Assembly (NCBI GenBank): GCA_903813345.2
Contig: CAIIXF020000169.1
Location: 1 to 64,000, forward strand
Direction of reading: 5' to 3'
Origin: Owenia fusiformis
Taxonomy: Eukaryota > Annelida > Polychaeta > Sabellida > Oweniidae
DNA: 64,000 nt
In this document: piece after piece, positions 28,350-40,378 of the stretch
How positions within the stretch are numbered: the stretch's first letter is position 1
Layout: every line of letters starts with the position of its first letter
Made by a program: the position numbers and the translations under genes
Notes under the pieces: model-generated
The model's database searches: none
Seen by the model: only the letters and a program-made list of their open reading frames with translations
What the model was told of the DNA's origin: nothing

Positions 28350-28478
28350 GGATATTGGGATTATCCCTGGGCCAATATAATGTGTCTACCCTCGGGACCT
28401 ACAGGTACGACCTTCGGGCAGATATATTGTTATCATTATAGAAGTGTATATTGGCCTCGGGATAATCCAAATATCTCG
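28350..28478. repeat. MITE-like inverted repeat, ~30-bp arms
   Basis: 28358-28379 (GGATTATCCCTGGGCCAATA...) pairs with 28447-28468 with two mismatches over 22 bp. Weaker pairing continues outward to about 28350 and 28478. A third, diverged copy of the arm lies at ~28705-28735 (TATTGACTTTGGGATAATCT). The minus-strand open frame across 28386-28640 runs through this palindrome and is not convincing as a gene. Confidence 0.6.
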
Positions 28479-28735
28479 AACCTTATATAGGATAATTTCT
28501 ATGTACTTTCGACAAGTGGCAGGAATCTTTACTTTCTTGCTAAGCGGGCAGATGTTTTGATTCTGTCTCTTACAGAATCTCCGCCGCTCGCCATCAGTGT
28601 TAATCGTCGCCATCAGAGTGGTATGGGATAAAAATACCAATCTGTAGTCGGTTCCATTCTATATCTGTCCTTGAAACCCATGCCTCGAGATCTTGGGGAA
28701 ATGTATTATATTGACTTTGGGATAATCTAAACAAC

Positions 28736-29640
28736 CATAACCTCATATACCAGCTCATATACCCGAATTCATATTCATATTTCCCCTCCTCGAAAAGCCG
28801 TTAGTGATGCCTGCTTTATTAATTATTTCATTGGTTCTTTTTATTGATTGGCATTTTTAATTTGTTTAAGATATCGATTTATGTTTCGATAACAAAAGGT
28901 TTTTAAGAACAATATTTTGATTAGTTTCGGGAGTGACTACTAGAGGATAAGGGGAATTGGGATCCTTATGGGAGATGAAAATGGAAATAAAACTTTAGAC
29001 AAAAATTAAATACTGCCAAAATCCATTCATAAAATGCATTACAATATTCTCTCTAAATGAAATACAGCTTTTCACAATGATGATTTAATCCAAAACCCAG
29101 ATTATTTTGAGTGATATGTTTTATTCCTGAGTTGACCTTAAATATTTCATACCCAAGAGGCAAAATGATCTGGTATTAGGTTTTGATCACACGTTGATTT
29201 TCAATAATTCATAAAATTAAAACATGTCATTCAAGTTTACAAAATGGCTGTACATATACGATATCAGCCGTATGAGTAGCACACGAGAATATCAGAAACA
29301 TCCATGGGTGTTATTGTACAGATTACACAATAATCGTTGGATAAAGTTAAGTATTAACGCATATAGACGGATATGACAATTGTCAAGTGTGATCATCCGT
29401 TATATGAGTTATATAAAGGTCGGTTTCCATTTTTGAGTATAATTGAATATAACAATTGCTAATAATCATTTCCAATACGAGAAGCCATTCACCAAACCGG
29501 ATTGCTCATCTCTCGTACTATGCTGTTTTTGCATTCCGTCTCAAATAAAATAAATCTAAAGCTTACTTAATTGAACAAACAAAATGCACATTCAGATTTA
29601 TCAATTATCACATATAATATCTTTTTATTCAAAATTCTAT
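28736..29640. other. AT-rich non-coding stretch
   Basis: No gene, clear repeat or RNA signature is visible. Open frames are short and look random. Confidence 0.45.
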
Positions 29641-29742
29641 TCTACATATACTAAAACTGTTATTTAATTACATGCGGACAATACGACATGATTCTACATA
29701 TACTACAACTGTTATTTAATTACATGCGGACAATACGACATG
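29641..29742 (+). repeat. Tandem duplication, 52-bp period, two copies
   Basis: TCTACATATACTA.AACTG through AATACGACATG occurs at 29641 and again at 29693, with one substitution. It is a recent local duplication. Confidence 0.9.
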
Positions 29743-29830
29743 TCATGTTGATGATATTCTGCAACAATTAATTATCTGTGTAGCCTCATCGGAGCTACTT
29801 CAATCGAACTACACTTTACTCTTCAAACTA

Positions 29831-30041
29831 GGATCCGTTTCGGTAACAAAATATCGTCATATGGTCATCTCGAAGTTAAGATTTCCTTTTTCCTTATTTC
29901 ACGAATTGTTTCGAGGACATTTTTATTACGAACGTTTGTCAGTTTCATGTGCTTCAATAAGAACATCATTTTTTGCGAACAGATAATTCAGATTTAGAAT
30001 CATCCTACCGTTGACGTAATACTAGTGAGATTTAAAATTCA
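29831..30041 (+). mobile_element. Partial copy of foldback MITE family C
   Basis: From GGATCCGTTTCGGTAAC onward it follows the left arm of the complete element at 56335-56802. Shared blocks are AACAAAATATCG, TTTTTCCTTATT.CACG, GCGAACA..TA.TTCAGA and GATTTAAAA. Only one arm is recognisable here, so the copy is truncated or highly diverged. Confidence 0.6.
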
Positions 30042-31000
30042 ACACGTTTGAAATTAGAGTTGAATTATTTTATTTCCGGTTGATATAACGTCTTAGCGTT
30101 AGTGAAATCGAACGCGATTTCAACTGATTGGATAACATGATGTGATCATGAGTAGGTTATGTGAGTGGATGCACGATGGGATCGTGTTATTCTGCGAGTA
30201 GCAACCGAAGCGTTTATACACAGTTTTAGCATGATGCGTCTATTTTTGGTGCATTCGGTCTTTATCATTTAGCCCTTGTTATATGCTTATATTGATACCT
30301 AAATATACGATGAACAGAGGATGCATGTACTGCAATACCGTCAATGTGTGTCCTACATTGGATTGATACTCATCTTTCGGGCTGATGCAGTAAGAAAACG
30401 CCTACGATTTGGCAAGGGTAAGAAGTAGTTTATATTGAAACAAGTAATCTTTTGCAATTTCGTAAGGTTTAGAAAAGATAAAAAAGATTGTTGGACCTTT
30501 TATGAAAATGCTCTGCATAAACGATTTAAACGATTTTATACATGTAAACCCGAAAAGTGACCATGTGATCGTTTGAGTTCCAGTAACATCGAAAGATGCG
30601 ACGCTACCCGAGAGGTGCGCCGGTGCATGAGAAGAAGTAACGCTGAGGGCCAATGTTTGGATTGTGAGTAACGCTAAACAAGGAGGGTTCAGCTATCCCA
30701 ATGAATAAGATAAGTAGTTGTTAACAGATTTACTTAGTATATCAAATATCCTTTTTTAATGTAAGGATACTGTGTAGTTTTGCTAAACATATTTAGATTG
30801 GTCATAGGTGCAGGAGCACTAAAGATTGCAAGATCTATTGTTCAGTCACGGGCAAGACGCCACACTGCTACATACGTTGGATATTTGTAACTTGACTGTC
30901 AAAATGTTCATGTTTTTGAAATCTTTCAGATATTTAGGTAACGACGCAAACTGGTACGTTTTCCGATGATTTGTATAAACTGCATTTTAGGTGTTTTTAG
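30042..31000. other. AT-rich non-coding stretch
   Basis: Only short, unconvincing open frames occur. I see no domain, splice-supported exon or repeat structure. Confidence 0.4.
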
Positions 31001-33030
31001 GGAGATGGGATCCATACAAACAAACATCCTATTTAGATGTGGCAGTTTTTAAACCGGAGTTACGGTTTTAGGATTGTTAAGTTGTTTCAGACATGGTATT
31101 AGCAAGGTGCAAATATGCTCCCTCAGTTTTGCAAAAAACAGCGTTGGGCAAAGATGTTTAAAATGATATTTTATAGCAAACGTTTTTCAAATGAACTCTG
31201 TGTTGCGCATATACAGAGATAGATATTACAATTATAGTTTTTGTATAAAGTTTTGCAACGTAAGCATTTTAATGTTGTAAGTCATGACAAACAACTAACG
31301 AGTTGTGTTACTGAAGAGTCATTGAATTGTTAAATGTCGTCGATTGGTGAGCCATATTGGTATACCATTTAAGTTATTAGCTAATAACGCGTATTTGTAT
31401 TTAGAACAGACATTAATTGTCGTGAATCGTTACTGGGAAGGTTGGATTCAGACATACACCTTGGATACTTCATATCCTGCAAGTGAAATTGTACACTTGT
31501 ATTTTCATATCTTTTATTATCAAGAGGATGCTTGGATTCGACAGAATCATAATGAATTTTTGTGAGCTACATGTTATCGCAAACATCTTCGTTTGCTACT
31601 CAAAACATTCATTCATATTTAGAAATGATCAAAATGCCATTAAAGGGCTCTGAGAGTAATCATAACAGTCTTTTTGGTTGGGAAATGTCGTGAATTGTTG
31701 CCAGGAGGGTAGGGTTCAGGCATATGTTTTAGATACCGAATATCCGTACAAGAATAAATTGCATACTGTATAAGTTTCTATATTCAGAACTTTTCTTCGC
31801 CAAAGATAAGTTGCTTACTTATGGAGAATATTTTATTTGACTGATTCAGTTAAATAAACTGCTTGATCAAATTAGTTCTAAGAGTAGTCGTATTCAGGAT
31901 CAAACAGTTAATGTTGATAGATGCAAAAAGGTTACTAGAATATTTTTAATTTGCATGTTCATAAATAGCTTTTTTGCTTAAAATATCGGGGAGCGATATC
32001 TTTGAATACTGGTTATGTGAAATAGAAGTGAAATGCTGGTCTATAAAAGTGCATTGTATAATATCAGCATTTTAAGTTTACTAATAAGGTGTTTATACCA
32101 ACAGTTTGGTCTAGTATCTCTGTTTATAACATTGATGAATAGGGTGGTTATCTTTGAAGGTATGTTGTGAATCGATACATGGGTAGTCGGATTCAGACAT
32201 ATGCTTGGTACGCATACTTTACAATAATAGTTGTATTTGCTTACTTTTCGTCTTTAACACTCTTGTTTTCGATTTGTTTGAAAATCGATCGATACTTTTC
32301 TAAAAGCGATTAGAAGATTTTGAATAAATACTTAAATAGTCTGATTAGGCAGGTGAATTGATTTCCCGAATATAATCATTTAGGTTTAAAACCTGGACTA
32401 TTTTTTAGAAGATAGTTGATTTGTCTTGATTCGAGACTGGGAGTAGACAGATTTGGACATTTACTTTGGTTACATTGTTAGATAAATGCATGATTATTGC
32501 ATGTTGAATAGTTTATCGAAGATTAAATAAAAACTTGCGGAGTTGCTCCATACTTGAGACATTTTGAAATAAGCGAGAGCTTAGTGTGTCATTCCTGGTC
32601 CAAATGATAATTGTACATTTCTAGAGTTTACTGTATATAGCATTGAGAAATCGATGTAAGATAGACAATGGTTTGAGTTTACACATTGGGTATTTTGATC
32701 CAGGTATGTTCCCTGGATGATCCATGTTTTTGCAAACATTGATGTTTAACATTTATTACTGCATATAATTTTGGTTAAAATTGAGCAAGTTATTTGAAAG
32801 ATGATAAAATCTTCAAGAAGAAAGATGAAATGCCAAGAAACTATTTTAATCTGGCATATTCACGGATGTATTTAGAATGCAGAGCGAAATTGAAATATTA
32901 CATTTTTAGATTTTAAAGAATCAAATGAATTGTTGTGTATTGATTTTTGAAGTTGTCAATTCAGATAGACTACGTGATCGTTATGTTTTACCTGCAGCGA
33001 CAAGAAATACACTTGGTAAAATTACATATT
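31000..33030 (+). repeat. Ancient degenerate ~250-bp tandem repeat
   Basis: A block resembling GG(A/G)TTCAGACATA followed by TTGGATAC or similar recurs at roughly 31447, 31712, 31890, 32189, 32445, 32675 and 32955. Spacings cluster around 180-300 bp. It is accompanied by recurring phrases such as GTGAATCG.TAC.TGG and TGTATTTAGAA. Copies are heavily diverged, so boundaries and copy number are approximate. The 73-codon plus-strand frame at 31344 lies in one copy and is not preserved in the others, so I do not call it a gene. Confidence 0.45.
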
Positions 33031-33042
33031 TGAACTCTGACT

Positions 33043-33562
33043 GAGGATTGTTATTATGTTTGGCATTATAGCCATTACGTTGAGTAGTTGTTCTGTTGAA
33101 TAAAAATTGTTGTCATGCTTGACATTATAGCCATGACGTCGAATAGTAGTTAATATGGTTTTAAGATGATAGTTGTGTTCCTAACAACATTTATGATATT
33201 AGTGTGACGAACACATTAGAGAAGTGTTCGTCAGCTAATTGCATTCTATATTGAACATGTTTGGCATTATGGCCATTACGTTGAGTAGTTGTTCTGTTAA
33301 AGCACAGTTGGCACTCCGACATAAAGATTGTTATCATGTTTGACATAATTACCAGAACGTCGAATAGTTGTTCTGTTGAAGTACAGTTGAACTCCGACGT
33401 AAATATTGTTGTCATGTTTGGCATTATTTCCAGTGCGTCGAATAGTTGTTCTGTTGTAGTACAGTTGGAACTCCGACGTAAAAATTGTTATGTTTGGCAT
33501 TGTAGCCATTACGTCGAGCAGTTGTTCTGATGCAGTACAGTTCGAACTCTGACGTAAAAGTC
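33043..33562 (+). repeat. ~78-bp minisatellite with inserted spacer
   Basis: Units contain ATGTTTGGCATTAT.GCC, A(C/T)GTCGA.TAGTTGTTCTG, GTACAGTTG and ACTCCGACGTAAA. TTGTTCTG recurs at 33289, 33368, 33446 and 33522 (spacings 79, 78, 76). Two diverged units start at ~33050. They are separated from the rest by ~100 bp containing a perfect 10-bp-arm hairpin (33205-33233). The open frames on both strands here are repeat-derived. Confidence 0.85.
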
Positions 33563-33697
33563 TATTTGTATCGTGGGTTGACGGATTCATATAATGCGTC
33601 GAACGCAGGTACAATTTAGCAACCTCAAAAGGGGTTAGTCGCTTGGAGCGACAATGCGATATTTGCATGTTTTTAATGCTAGTTCTGTGTAATTTCA

Positions 33698-34090
33698 GGA
33701 AATACAACCCATAGTAGGGTATGGACACACGCCTAAATGAACACTGGAACACAAGTTGTCCTTATAAAATAGATACAAGTGTGATATAAATAAGATGATT
33801 TGGACTGATTCAAGAAGACTACTTGGTTGGATTGAGATCCATATAAGACAGATACAAGAAATACAACCCATAGTAGGATATGGACACAAGCCTAAGTGAA
33901 CTCTGGAACACATTTTGTCCATACAAGATAGATACAAGCGTGATATAGGTTAGATGCTTTGAGCTGATTAATAGAAGACTTTACTTTGTTGGATTGAGAT
34001 CCATATAAGATAGATACATGTACGTGTGATACAGAGAAGATGCCTTGGACTGATTCAAGGAAGACTACCTTTGTTGGAAGTCTCAAGGAA
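33698..34090 (+). repeat. ~160-bp tandem repeat, about 2.4 copies
   Basis: GAAATACAACCCATAGTAGG occurs at ~33699 and ~33858. Both are followed by the same order of blocks: TGGACACA.GCCTAA, GGAACACA, GATACAAG.GTGATATA, GACTGATTCAAG and GGATTGAGATCCATATAAGA. A third partial copy, beginning at the GATAGATACA block, ends at ~34090. Confidence 0.85.
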
Positions 34091-34404
34091 GAGACATTTC
34101 GAGCTTTGGACACTAGTTTGCCCGTTTTTTAGGAGGTTCTGGCGTAGCTGCTGGCTCGAATTTAATCCTATAATATATGTGATATTATGTTGTGTGGTTT
34201 GTGGTGAAGACTGTTTAATTAGGAAATAAATTATATTGATGAGACTGTCGTCTTTTGAACGATCGTTCATCACAAACTTGCATATTCCCTTAAACATACT
34301 CTGACACACACGTGCTAAAAATGTCATGAAAACTATCTACAGATCGTGAAATAAGGCAAAAGAAACATCATTAAATCTTCGATGTTCCCACATATTGTCA
34401 CTAA

Positions 34405-34509
34405 TGCCTGGGTCATTGAGTGTTTTGTTCAATATTGTATTTAATTTTAAACAAAATACTCAATCGGCCGGGCGCCGTAGTGAAAATCGGAGGAAGTGTG
34501 ACCAGGGCA
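34405..34509 (-). mobile_element. MITE family A (PIF/Harbinger-like), complete copy
   Basis: A 105-bp element with inverted ends: left TGCCTGGGTCA, right end reading inward TGCCCTGGTCACA. It is flanked by direct repeats TAA at 34402-34404 and 34510-34512. A TWA target duplication is characteristic of PIF/Harbinger elements. The middle is itself palindromic (GAGTGTTTTGTTCAATATTG opposite AAACAAAATACTC). The minus strand carries TACGGCGCCCGGCCGATTGA, shared with 48799-48875 and 52563-52652. It is non-coding and non-autonomous. Confidence 0.8.
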
Positions 34510-34512
34510 TAA

Positions 34513-35785
34513 ACGAGTACTTTTCAGTAACTACATGTTGTTTGAAGAGTGCAGTAGTTCAATGTGTGAGAGTTTGTCAATTTCCATCCTGTACATGATA
34601 ATTACATATTATCCAAATTGAACATTTTCTTACATAGCCTAAAACTAATTTTCGATAACAATAACAAATACAACAATATAACAATATATGTGCGTACATG
34701 AATGAGAGCCATGAAAATGTCACTTTTGAAGACAACGCAAACGAGAATGAAACATTCCCAAACATTAGAACTGGAGAAAGGAGTGTACAATTTGTTGAAA
34801 ACGTTCAAAAGAATTACCGTATGTTAAATGATCACATTTTAAGTAAAACTAATATATAAAATACGATGAGTTGATAAATCGAAATAATATACAAATAGAG
34901 TCAAGTGGACATTTTAGGCAACTATTTGAAAAATGTAAGGATCTAGTACAACATTTTATAATTCATACTATATATGGCAGCTAATTTCTGATATTTGTCA
35001 AAATACAGTAATGGCAACTATGACAAATCATTTAAGATATTTTATTCGAATTCCATGATGATGAAACCTGTACATTTATTTCAAATGACGGCTACCGCTT
35101 AATCTATTGAAACTGCAACCATGTTATTCAAGTTAATTACTGGCTCTTATTGGTTACAATTTGTTGTTATGCAGCTAGTTAATTATGTTAATTGTAGCAA
35201 CAATTGGAGTCTGATTGCAGTTTGCATGGAGCTAATTGTAAAGTCAATCAACCTGCAAAATGTGCGCCGTGTTATTATTGGTTCTCATCCGGTTCCCATA
35301 CATACATGTAACTGGGAAATGAAATACTTGATTGTCCTGAGTGAATTGCTCTATCTTGTAAAACGATCTCTTAAGTAACCGATAAAAAATTACATTGTGA
35401 TAATAACAATAAATGGTGAACATAAAGTGTTAATTAACAGCTTGCAGAACAACCACATAGTACGAGACTATGTGCTTTCGTATGAAGCCATGTCTATAGG
35501 GACAATCATCAACATTGAATGAAAATCTATTGAATCTCAATTAAGTGACTAGAGATATTCAGCATACCATCGTGGGAAAAACCCTTGGTTACATACTTCG
35601 GTGCATGTTTTCCGCAGACAAACGTGTGCGTAATGAGGACTCATTGGATACATGAATCAACAACATACATAAACTTCTACAATTTTGCTGTCTCGATGCA
35701 TGTATTTATCACCTGCGCGGGATTTGCATAACAAAGTAACACCATGTCTCAGTAATCGTCGATGTCCTACATTTTCCAGTGTTCT
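34513..35785. other. AT-rich non-coding stretch
   Basis: The longest frame is 85 codons (35121-35378, plus). It has no recognisable domain or splice context, and I treat it as chance. Nothing else stands out. Confidence 0.4.
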
Positions 35786-35821
35786 ACCATGGGCTCTACC
35801 ACCTCTGATAGAGCCCATGGT
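35786..35821. repeat. Perfect hairpin, 12-bp arms
   Basis: ACCATGGGCTCT (35786-35797) is exactly complementary to AGAGCCCATGGT (35810-35821) around a 12-nt spacer. No T-run or gene end accompanies it, so I do not call it a terminator. Confidence 0.85.
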
Positions 35822-36117
35822 TCTACTGAATAAAAAATCATGACACGGGAAACTACTTCAAGTGGTACAATGTAGTTAGCACTCTTGTATGAATACCTTG
35901 TTACACCCACATGTTCTCTTCCTGATATTGAGAGACAGTTGATGTCTTTGGTTTTGTGATTGCATGTACAAGTCAACACTGACTTAAAGTTCATAGGAGA
36001 GATGACATTACAAGAAGTACGAAAACGTAGAAAACATTTCTTAAAACATTACAACGCCCGTGACTTCAACTACAATGAATAACAGCAACTACAATGTTGT
36101 CTTTCATAAAACAACGC

Positions 36118-36275
36118 AACGATACTGAAACACGTTTGTTAGAAAAATGTCGTGGAGATTCTGCCTACAACGAGCGTAATAAGCAAAAAAGAAAAATCGT
36201 ACCTTCGACGTTCCGACATTTTGTCACCAAAACGAACCGTTTCGGTAACCAGCGTAATCGAGTGGATCACCAGTG
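36118..36275 (-). mobile_element. Half copy of foldback MITE family C
   Basis: It matches the right arm of the element at 56335-56802: GATACTGA.(A/G)C(A/G)CG, TGCCTACAACG, AATAAG.AAAAAAG, TTCGA.GTTCCGACATT and GCGTAATCGAG.GGATC.CCAGTG. The plus-strand frames at 36094-36496 pass through it and are shadows. The opposite arm is missing. Confidence 0.7.
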
Positions 36276-37736
36276 AATATACCTACAGCTGCATTAAATG
36301 TTTCATTTTTGTCTATAAATCAAACAAAAATAGGGAATCAAAAGACCACAAAATCCTTATATATGGAAAAATATTCCATTGTACACCTATAACATTTTGT
36401 ATATTTCACATTCATTTATTGATGTGCAATAAACCTGTAACGTCATGTTCCAAACATGTTATTTTTTGGAAAATAACACGGCAGAAAAACATCTAAATAT
36501 AAGAGCCTACACATTTAATTAACCAAAACAAATGCAACCAGATATATACAAATGTCATTCGAGTATAGTGTAGATACATTTTTCATAAAATACAGCATAG
36601 TTGTCTTTTGGTATCTTATTTTATAGGTTTTAATGACGAAAATAAAACATTAAAATGATTACGTGTCTGTTTCAATCTGGAATCATCAGGTGAAAATATG
36701 GAAATACGAGCTATTGATATTATTGTCTCGCAAGTAAATGCTGTATAATGGAGTTTGGGATTGGACTGTTCAACATAATAAGGGACTAAATGCACTTGAA
36801 TCGTGTGTCTATACACTGCAACCATTTTTGATGGCAAGTATAATCAGTTATGAATTCAATTTATTCTCAACGCTTTAGTATGAATGAATTGTCAAATAAT
36901 TTTTGGATGTTGATCATTTCTGGATGATGGGGATGATATACTTTGAATTACCACAAGAAATATTCCACGAAAAGTAAAAAAAGTTTACTCCACGAGAGCG
37001 AAGCAGTATAGAAATGGTGGTCATATGGATAATTGAATGCATGGGATGCAATCTTGCATGTTGAGCATGGTTATGAAAACTTTCTTTCAATAGCAGCTGG
37101 TCCCATGCACCGACTTCGGTGATTTTTAAAGTTGTCCGCGAGGCGATTGCCGATTTTGCCCACTGTGCAAAATATGACCATTCGACCAAGCATTATCCCA
37201 TGCGAATGGATGACATATCGTTGCAAGGAAGAGATACGCTAGGAAAGTACGTGGTTTTATGGTATATTGAATGAAATTGATAGAGTCATCGCTGATTTTT
37301 TGTTTTACGGGTTAATTGTTTGTTGTTTTGCTGATGCTCTGCATGTATGCAAAATATTATTTCTCCGCCATGTAATAATACAGGAGAGAATATACATAAT
37401 TTTGGTTCTGATCTCTGATATAATTGTGTGTCCATTGAAAAGGTAGCAATTTCAAGACTTTCAGCAAAATGCCACACTCCTTCATAACATAACTGATTGA
37501 ACATTTGGAAAAATAGCTTTCAATTGTATTAATATGCATAACTGAGCACATTTGTAAAACAGAATATTTGTCGCAGATAGTACTTGCAATCGAACAGTGG
37601 ACAAAAGCATGGACCTATATCCATGACAAAAGCCAGGCTGGAAAAATTGTTAAGTCGTGTGAACTATTATATGAAGGAATACAATTATATATATACAATT
37701 GTTAAAAATACTTCCTTGCAAACGGATGGTTCTCGC
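36276..37736. other. AT-rich non-coding stretch
   Basis: Frames of 62-91 codons occur on the minus strand, but no domain, repeat relationship or paired splice sites are visible. I see nothing supportable here. Confidence 0.4.
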
Positions 37737-37742
37737 ATGAAT

Positions 37743-38058
37743 CACTGGGGGGTATCGTGATGCAACAACACCGTGTTGTTGCATCAAGATGGCCAGACTT
37801 CCGGTGATAGATTTTCGTACGATGTTTTGTTTTTCCAATTCACACCCATTTCTAGGACGAGTTGCTCAATAATCATACACATGCAGTTAGCGCATGATCT
37901 ATATTTTAAAAAACTGTCATTGGTTTACATGTAGCATCATCAAGAAGCGATAAATTCGTGGTTTTAATTCCTCACTATTGATGCAACAACACCACTCTGT
38001 TTCTTATCGATGATGCAACAACACCAATGTGCTGATGCAAAAACGCCAATATAATTTA
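37743..38058 (+). repeat. Left terminal inverted repeat of element E
   Basis: It contains the palindrome GATGCAACAACAC-C-GTGTTGTTGCATC at 37759-37785. The motif GATGCAACAACACC occurs at 37980-37993 and 38012-38025, with a variant at 38034-38047. Repeated subterminal motifs of this kind are typical transposase-binding sites in DNA transposons (inference). Confidence 0.85.
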
Positions 38059-38775
38059 TCATTGAACAACAAGAGAAACTGTTTTATGTTCTGTTTACAG
38101 GTGTAGGTCGGGACATGAATAAAACGCGTGAGTCAGTGGTCCATGAACGAAACGTATTTTGTTTGGTTTCTTTGTCTATATCAAAGTTAAAAGGATATAC
38201 ATGGCAAACTAAATAAAGTACAGAATCCCCGGGAGGCAATCTCATTGATATTGTATCTGAAAAATAAAGATTATACATTTTCTAAATTAAATGCCCTTGA
38301 TTAATCGTATGGAAATTGCTTACAAATAACTAATATAATTTTGGAAAGACAACAGATATCAGTCATTTTGTGTTATTAGTACCTCAATTGAAATGCTCAA
38401 TTCTGATTGGTTGATTAGCGGTTAAAATTATGTACTGTTGACCACTACTAGGTACTGTTGACCGCTACTTCTGAAAAAAAGTTTCATGACGTCACAAAAA
38501 AAACATGGAAGACGGACATTTTGTAAACGTTAGTGAAAATGACTTTACTAGGCGACAAGTATAGCAAAAATACAAATAGAAACTTAAAATTAACATTAAT
38601 TCACTAACGAGTACGCCGTGATGTGCCAAATACAGAGTTGAGCTACTTGCACTGTCTCCAGATTTTCTAAAAAAATATTGCTAACGTGGTTCGGAGAAAA
38701 GGTTGTGAAATGAAGCCATGCCGATTAATGATTGTCGTCTATATGTGTATTATTAGTTTACTCAGACTAACAAAA

Positions 38776-39417
38776 CAATTGTAGACCTCTCCATTCGATC
38801 AACCGTCAAAATCATATACCTCGACTGTAAACCTCGACCTTCGGTCTCTGTCAACAGTAGTTTTTCGTATACAGTCTCGGTATACAATTTTGCCGGTTGA
38901 CCTCTGGGGAGGTCAACAATTGTAAACTGTTGACCACTACTAGGTACTGTTGACCCCTATTTTTTTTTAATTTTGAAAAAATAAGTTGTGTAAAAAATTA
39001 CAAGTATTCGACGGCTTGGAGATACCTTTACTTATCAAATATGTTCACGTGACATTCGATTATATATTCGTCCAATTATTATATTATTTGGACTTACAGA
39101 ACAATTGTTAACCTCTCTTTTCGGTCAACTGGCAAAAGTGTCCTCGACCTCTGGTCTTCATCAACAGTACTTTCAAGGTTTACAGTATCGGTATACAATT
39201 TTGCCAGTTGACCTTAAGAGAGGTCTACAATTGTATAATTCATATCCTTCAAATTATGATATTCTTCGGACTAACAAACAATTGTCAACCTCTCTATTCG
39301 GTCAACTGGCCAAAGTGTATACCTCAACAGTAAACCCTGAGAGTACTGTTGACCTCGACCTCCGAACTTTCAAGGATTACAGTATTGGTATACAGTTTTG
39401 CCAGTTGACCTCAATTG
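38776..39417. repeat. Three palindromic ~135-147-bp units inside element E
   Basis: Units at 38776-38922, 39102-39233 and 39279-39417 each begin and end with CAATTG. Each pairs a left arm (ACCTCTC..TTCGGTCAACTGGCAAAA type) with a right arm (TTTTGCCAGTTGACC...GAGAGGT type). GTTGACCACTACTAGGTACT occurs at 38437 and 38932, flanking unit 1. They look like a nested palindromic MITE that was amplified locally. Confidence 0.75.
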
Positions 39418-39805
39418 TATATTGTATATCCTTTGTTATCCCACCCAAAGTATGATGTCATGTATCAAGTTGAAGAGTTGTATACGCTGCTCAGGAGTTT
39501 ACGCTATCCAGGAGTTGTACATCGTTCTCAAGAGTTGTGTAGGAAGAGTGTTGGTTTAATGATATTGCAGTTAATGCTATTATATTTAAAGGTTATTTAC
39601 TGAGAGGGATTCAATATTGGTTTTATTCCGAGAGACAATATGATATTTCCCGAGGGCCCGGGATATCTGGGATAACTGTACCCCTATCAATTTACCTTTT
39701 TGGGCCCTTAATCTTATCACTTTTGTTTACCTTTTTACTCAGTCGGAGAGAAGGAATCCAAAGAGAGCAATAATTGTACACGTGCGTCGTGCAAGATTTC
39801 CATTA

Positions 39806-39857
39806 AACGTGTAACTAAACGGCCTCTAATAAAGTCAATTAGACGTTTTTACACGTT
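39806..39857. repeat. Imperfect hairpin, ~20-bp arms
   Basis: AACGTGTAA (39806-39814) pairs with TTACACGTT (39849-39857). Inner pairing continues with AACG...TAAT opposite ATTAGACGTT. It lies inside element E between the palindromic units and the right terminus. Confidence 0.6.
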
Positions 39858-40378
39858 GGCTCTCCAAATTGGAGGAGATAAAGAATCATATCATATTATA
39901 TCATAGATGAAGCAATCATCCCATCAACATAAGCTCACGAATGTCACAGTTAAACTGTTTTAGTTATAATTTGATAAACAGTGGTAACGTACATCTACTA
40001 GTTCATCACTGTTCCACAGATGGATGACAGATAATTTCCAATAGCTCATCATGTTTACCGAGAACGAAAGATGTTTGTCCACCATTTTGAATGATACTAA
40101 CTGGAGTCAGGGTCATCAAGCTATGGAACAGTGGTTTATGAAAATAGATTGGGTTACTAAAGCTTGCCATGTTAAAGGCGATTGAACTATGTTATAGAAC
40201 AACGTCCAGTACATTATAATATTTAAAACTATAAATTTTTGGAAATACATATAAAGGATCTTCGCCCGCAGGACGTGTATTTTGAATGCCTTGAGAAGAA
40301 CGCAAATATGGGTAATGGGTAACGGTGTTGCAAAAGTAGCATTTAAAAATCTGTTCCTCTCGAGATTTATGGTCTTCT

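Noticed and set aside
33191-34327. Minus- and plus-strand ORFs up to 151 codons
   Set aside because: Translations of the ~78-bp and ~160-bp tandem repeats; opposite-strand frames overlap and no domain is present.
35786-35821. Transcription terminator
   Set aside because: A hairpin without a T-run, and no adjacent gene; intrinsic terminators are not expected in this genome.
39105-39455. 116-codon plus-strand ORF
   Set aside because: It reads across two palindromic repeat units. The protein repeats the same phrases and is not conserved with unit 1.
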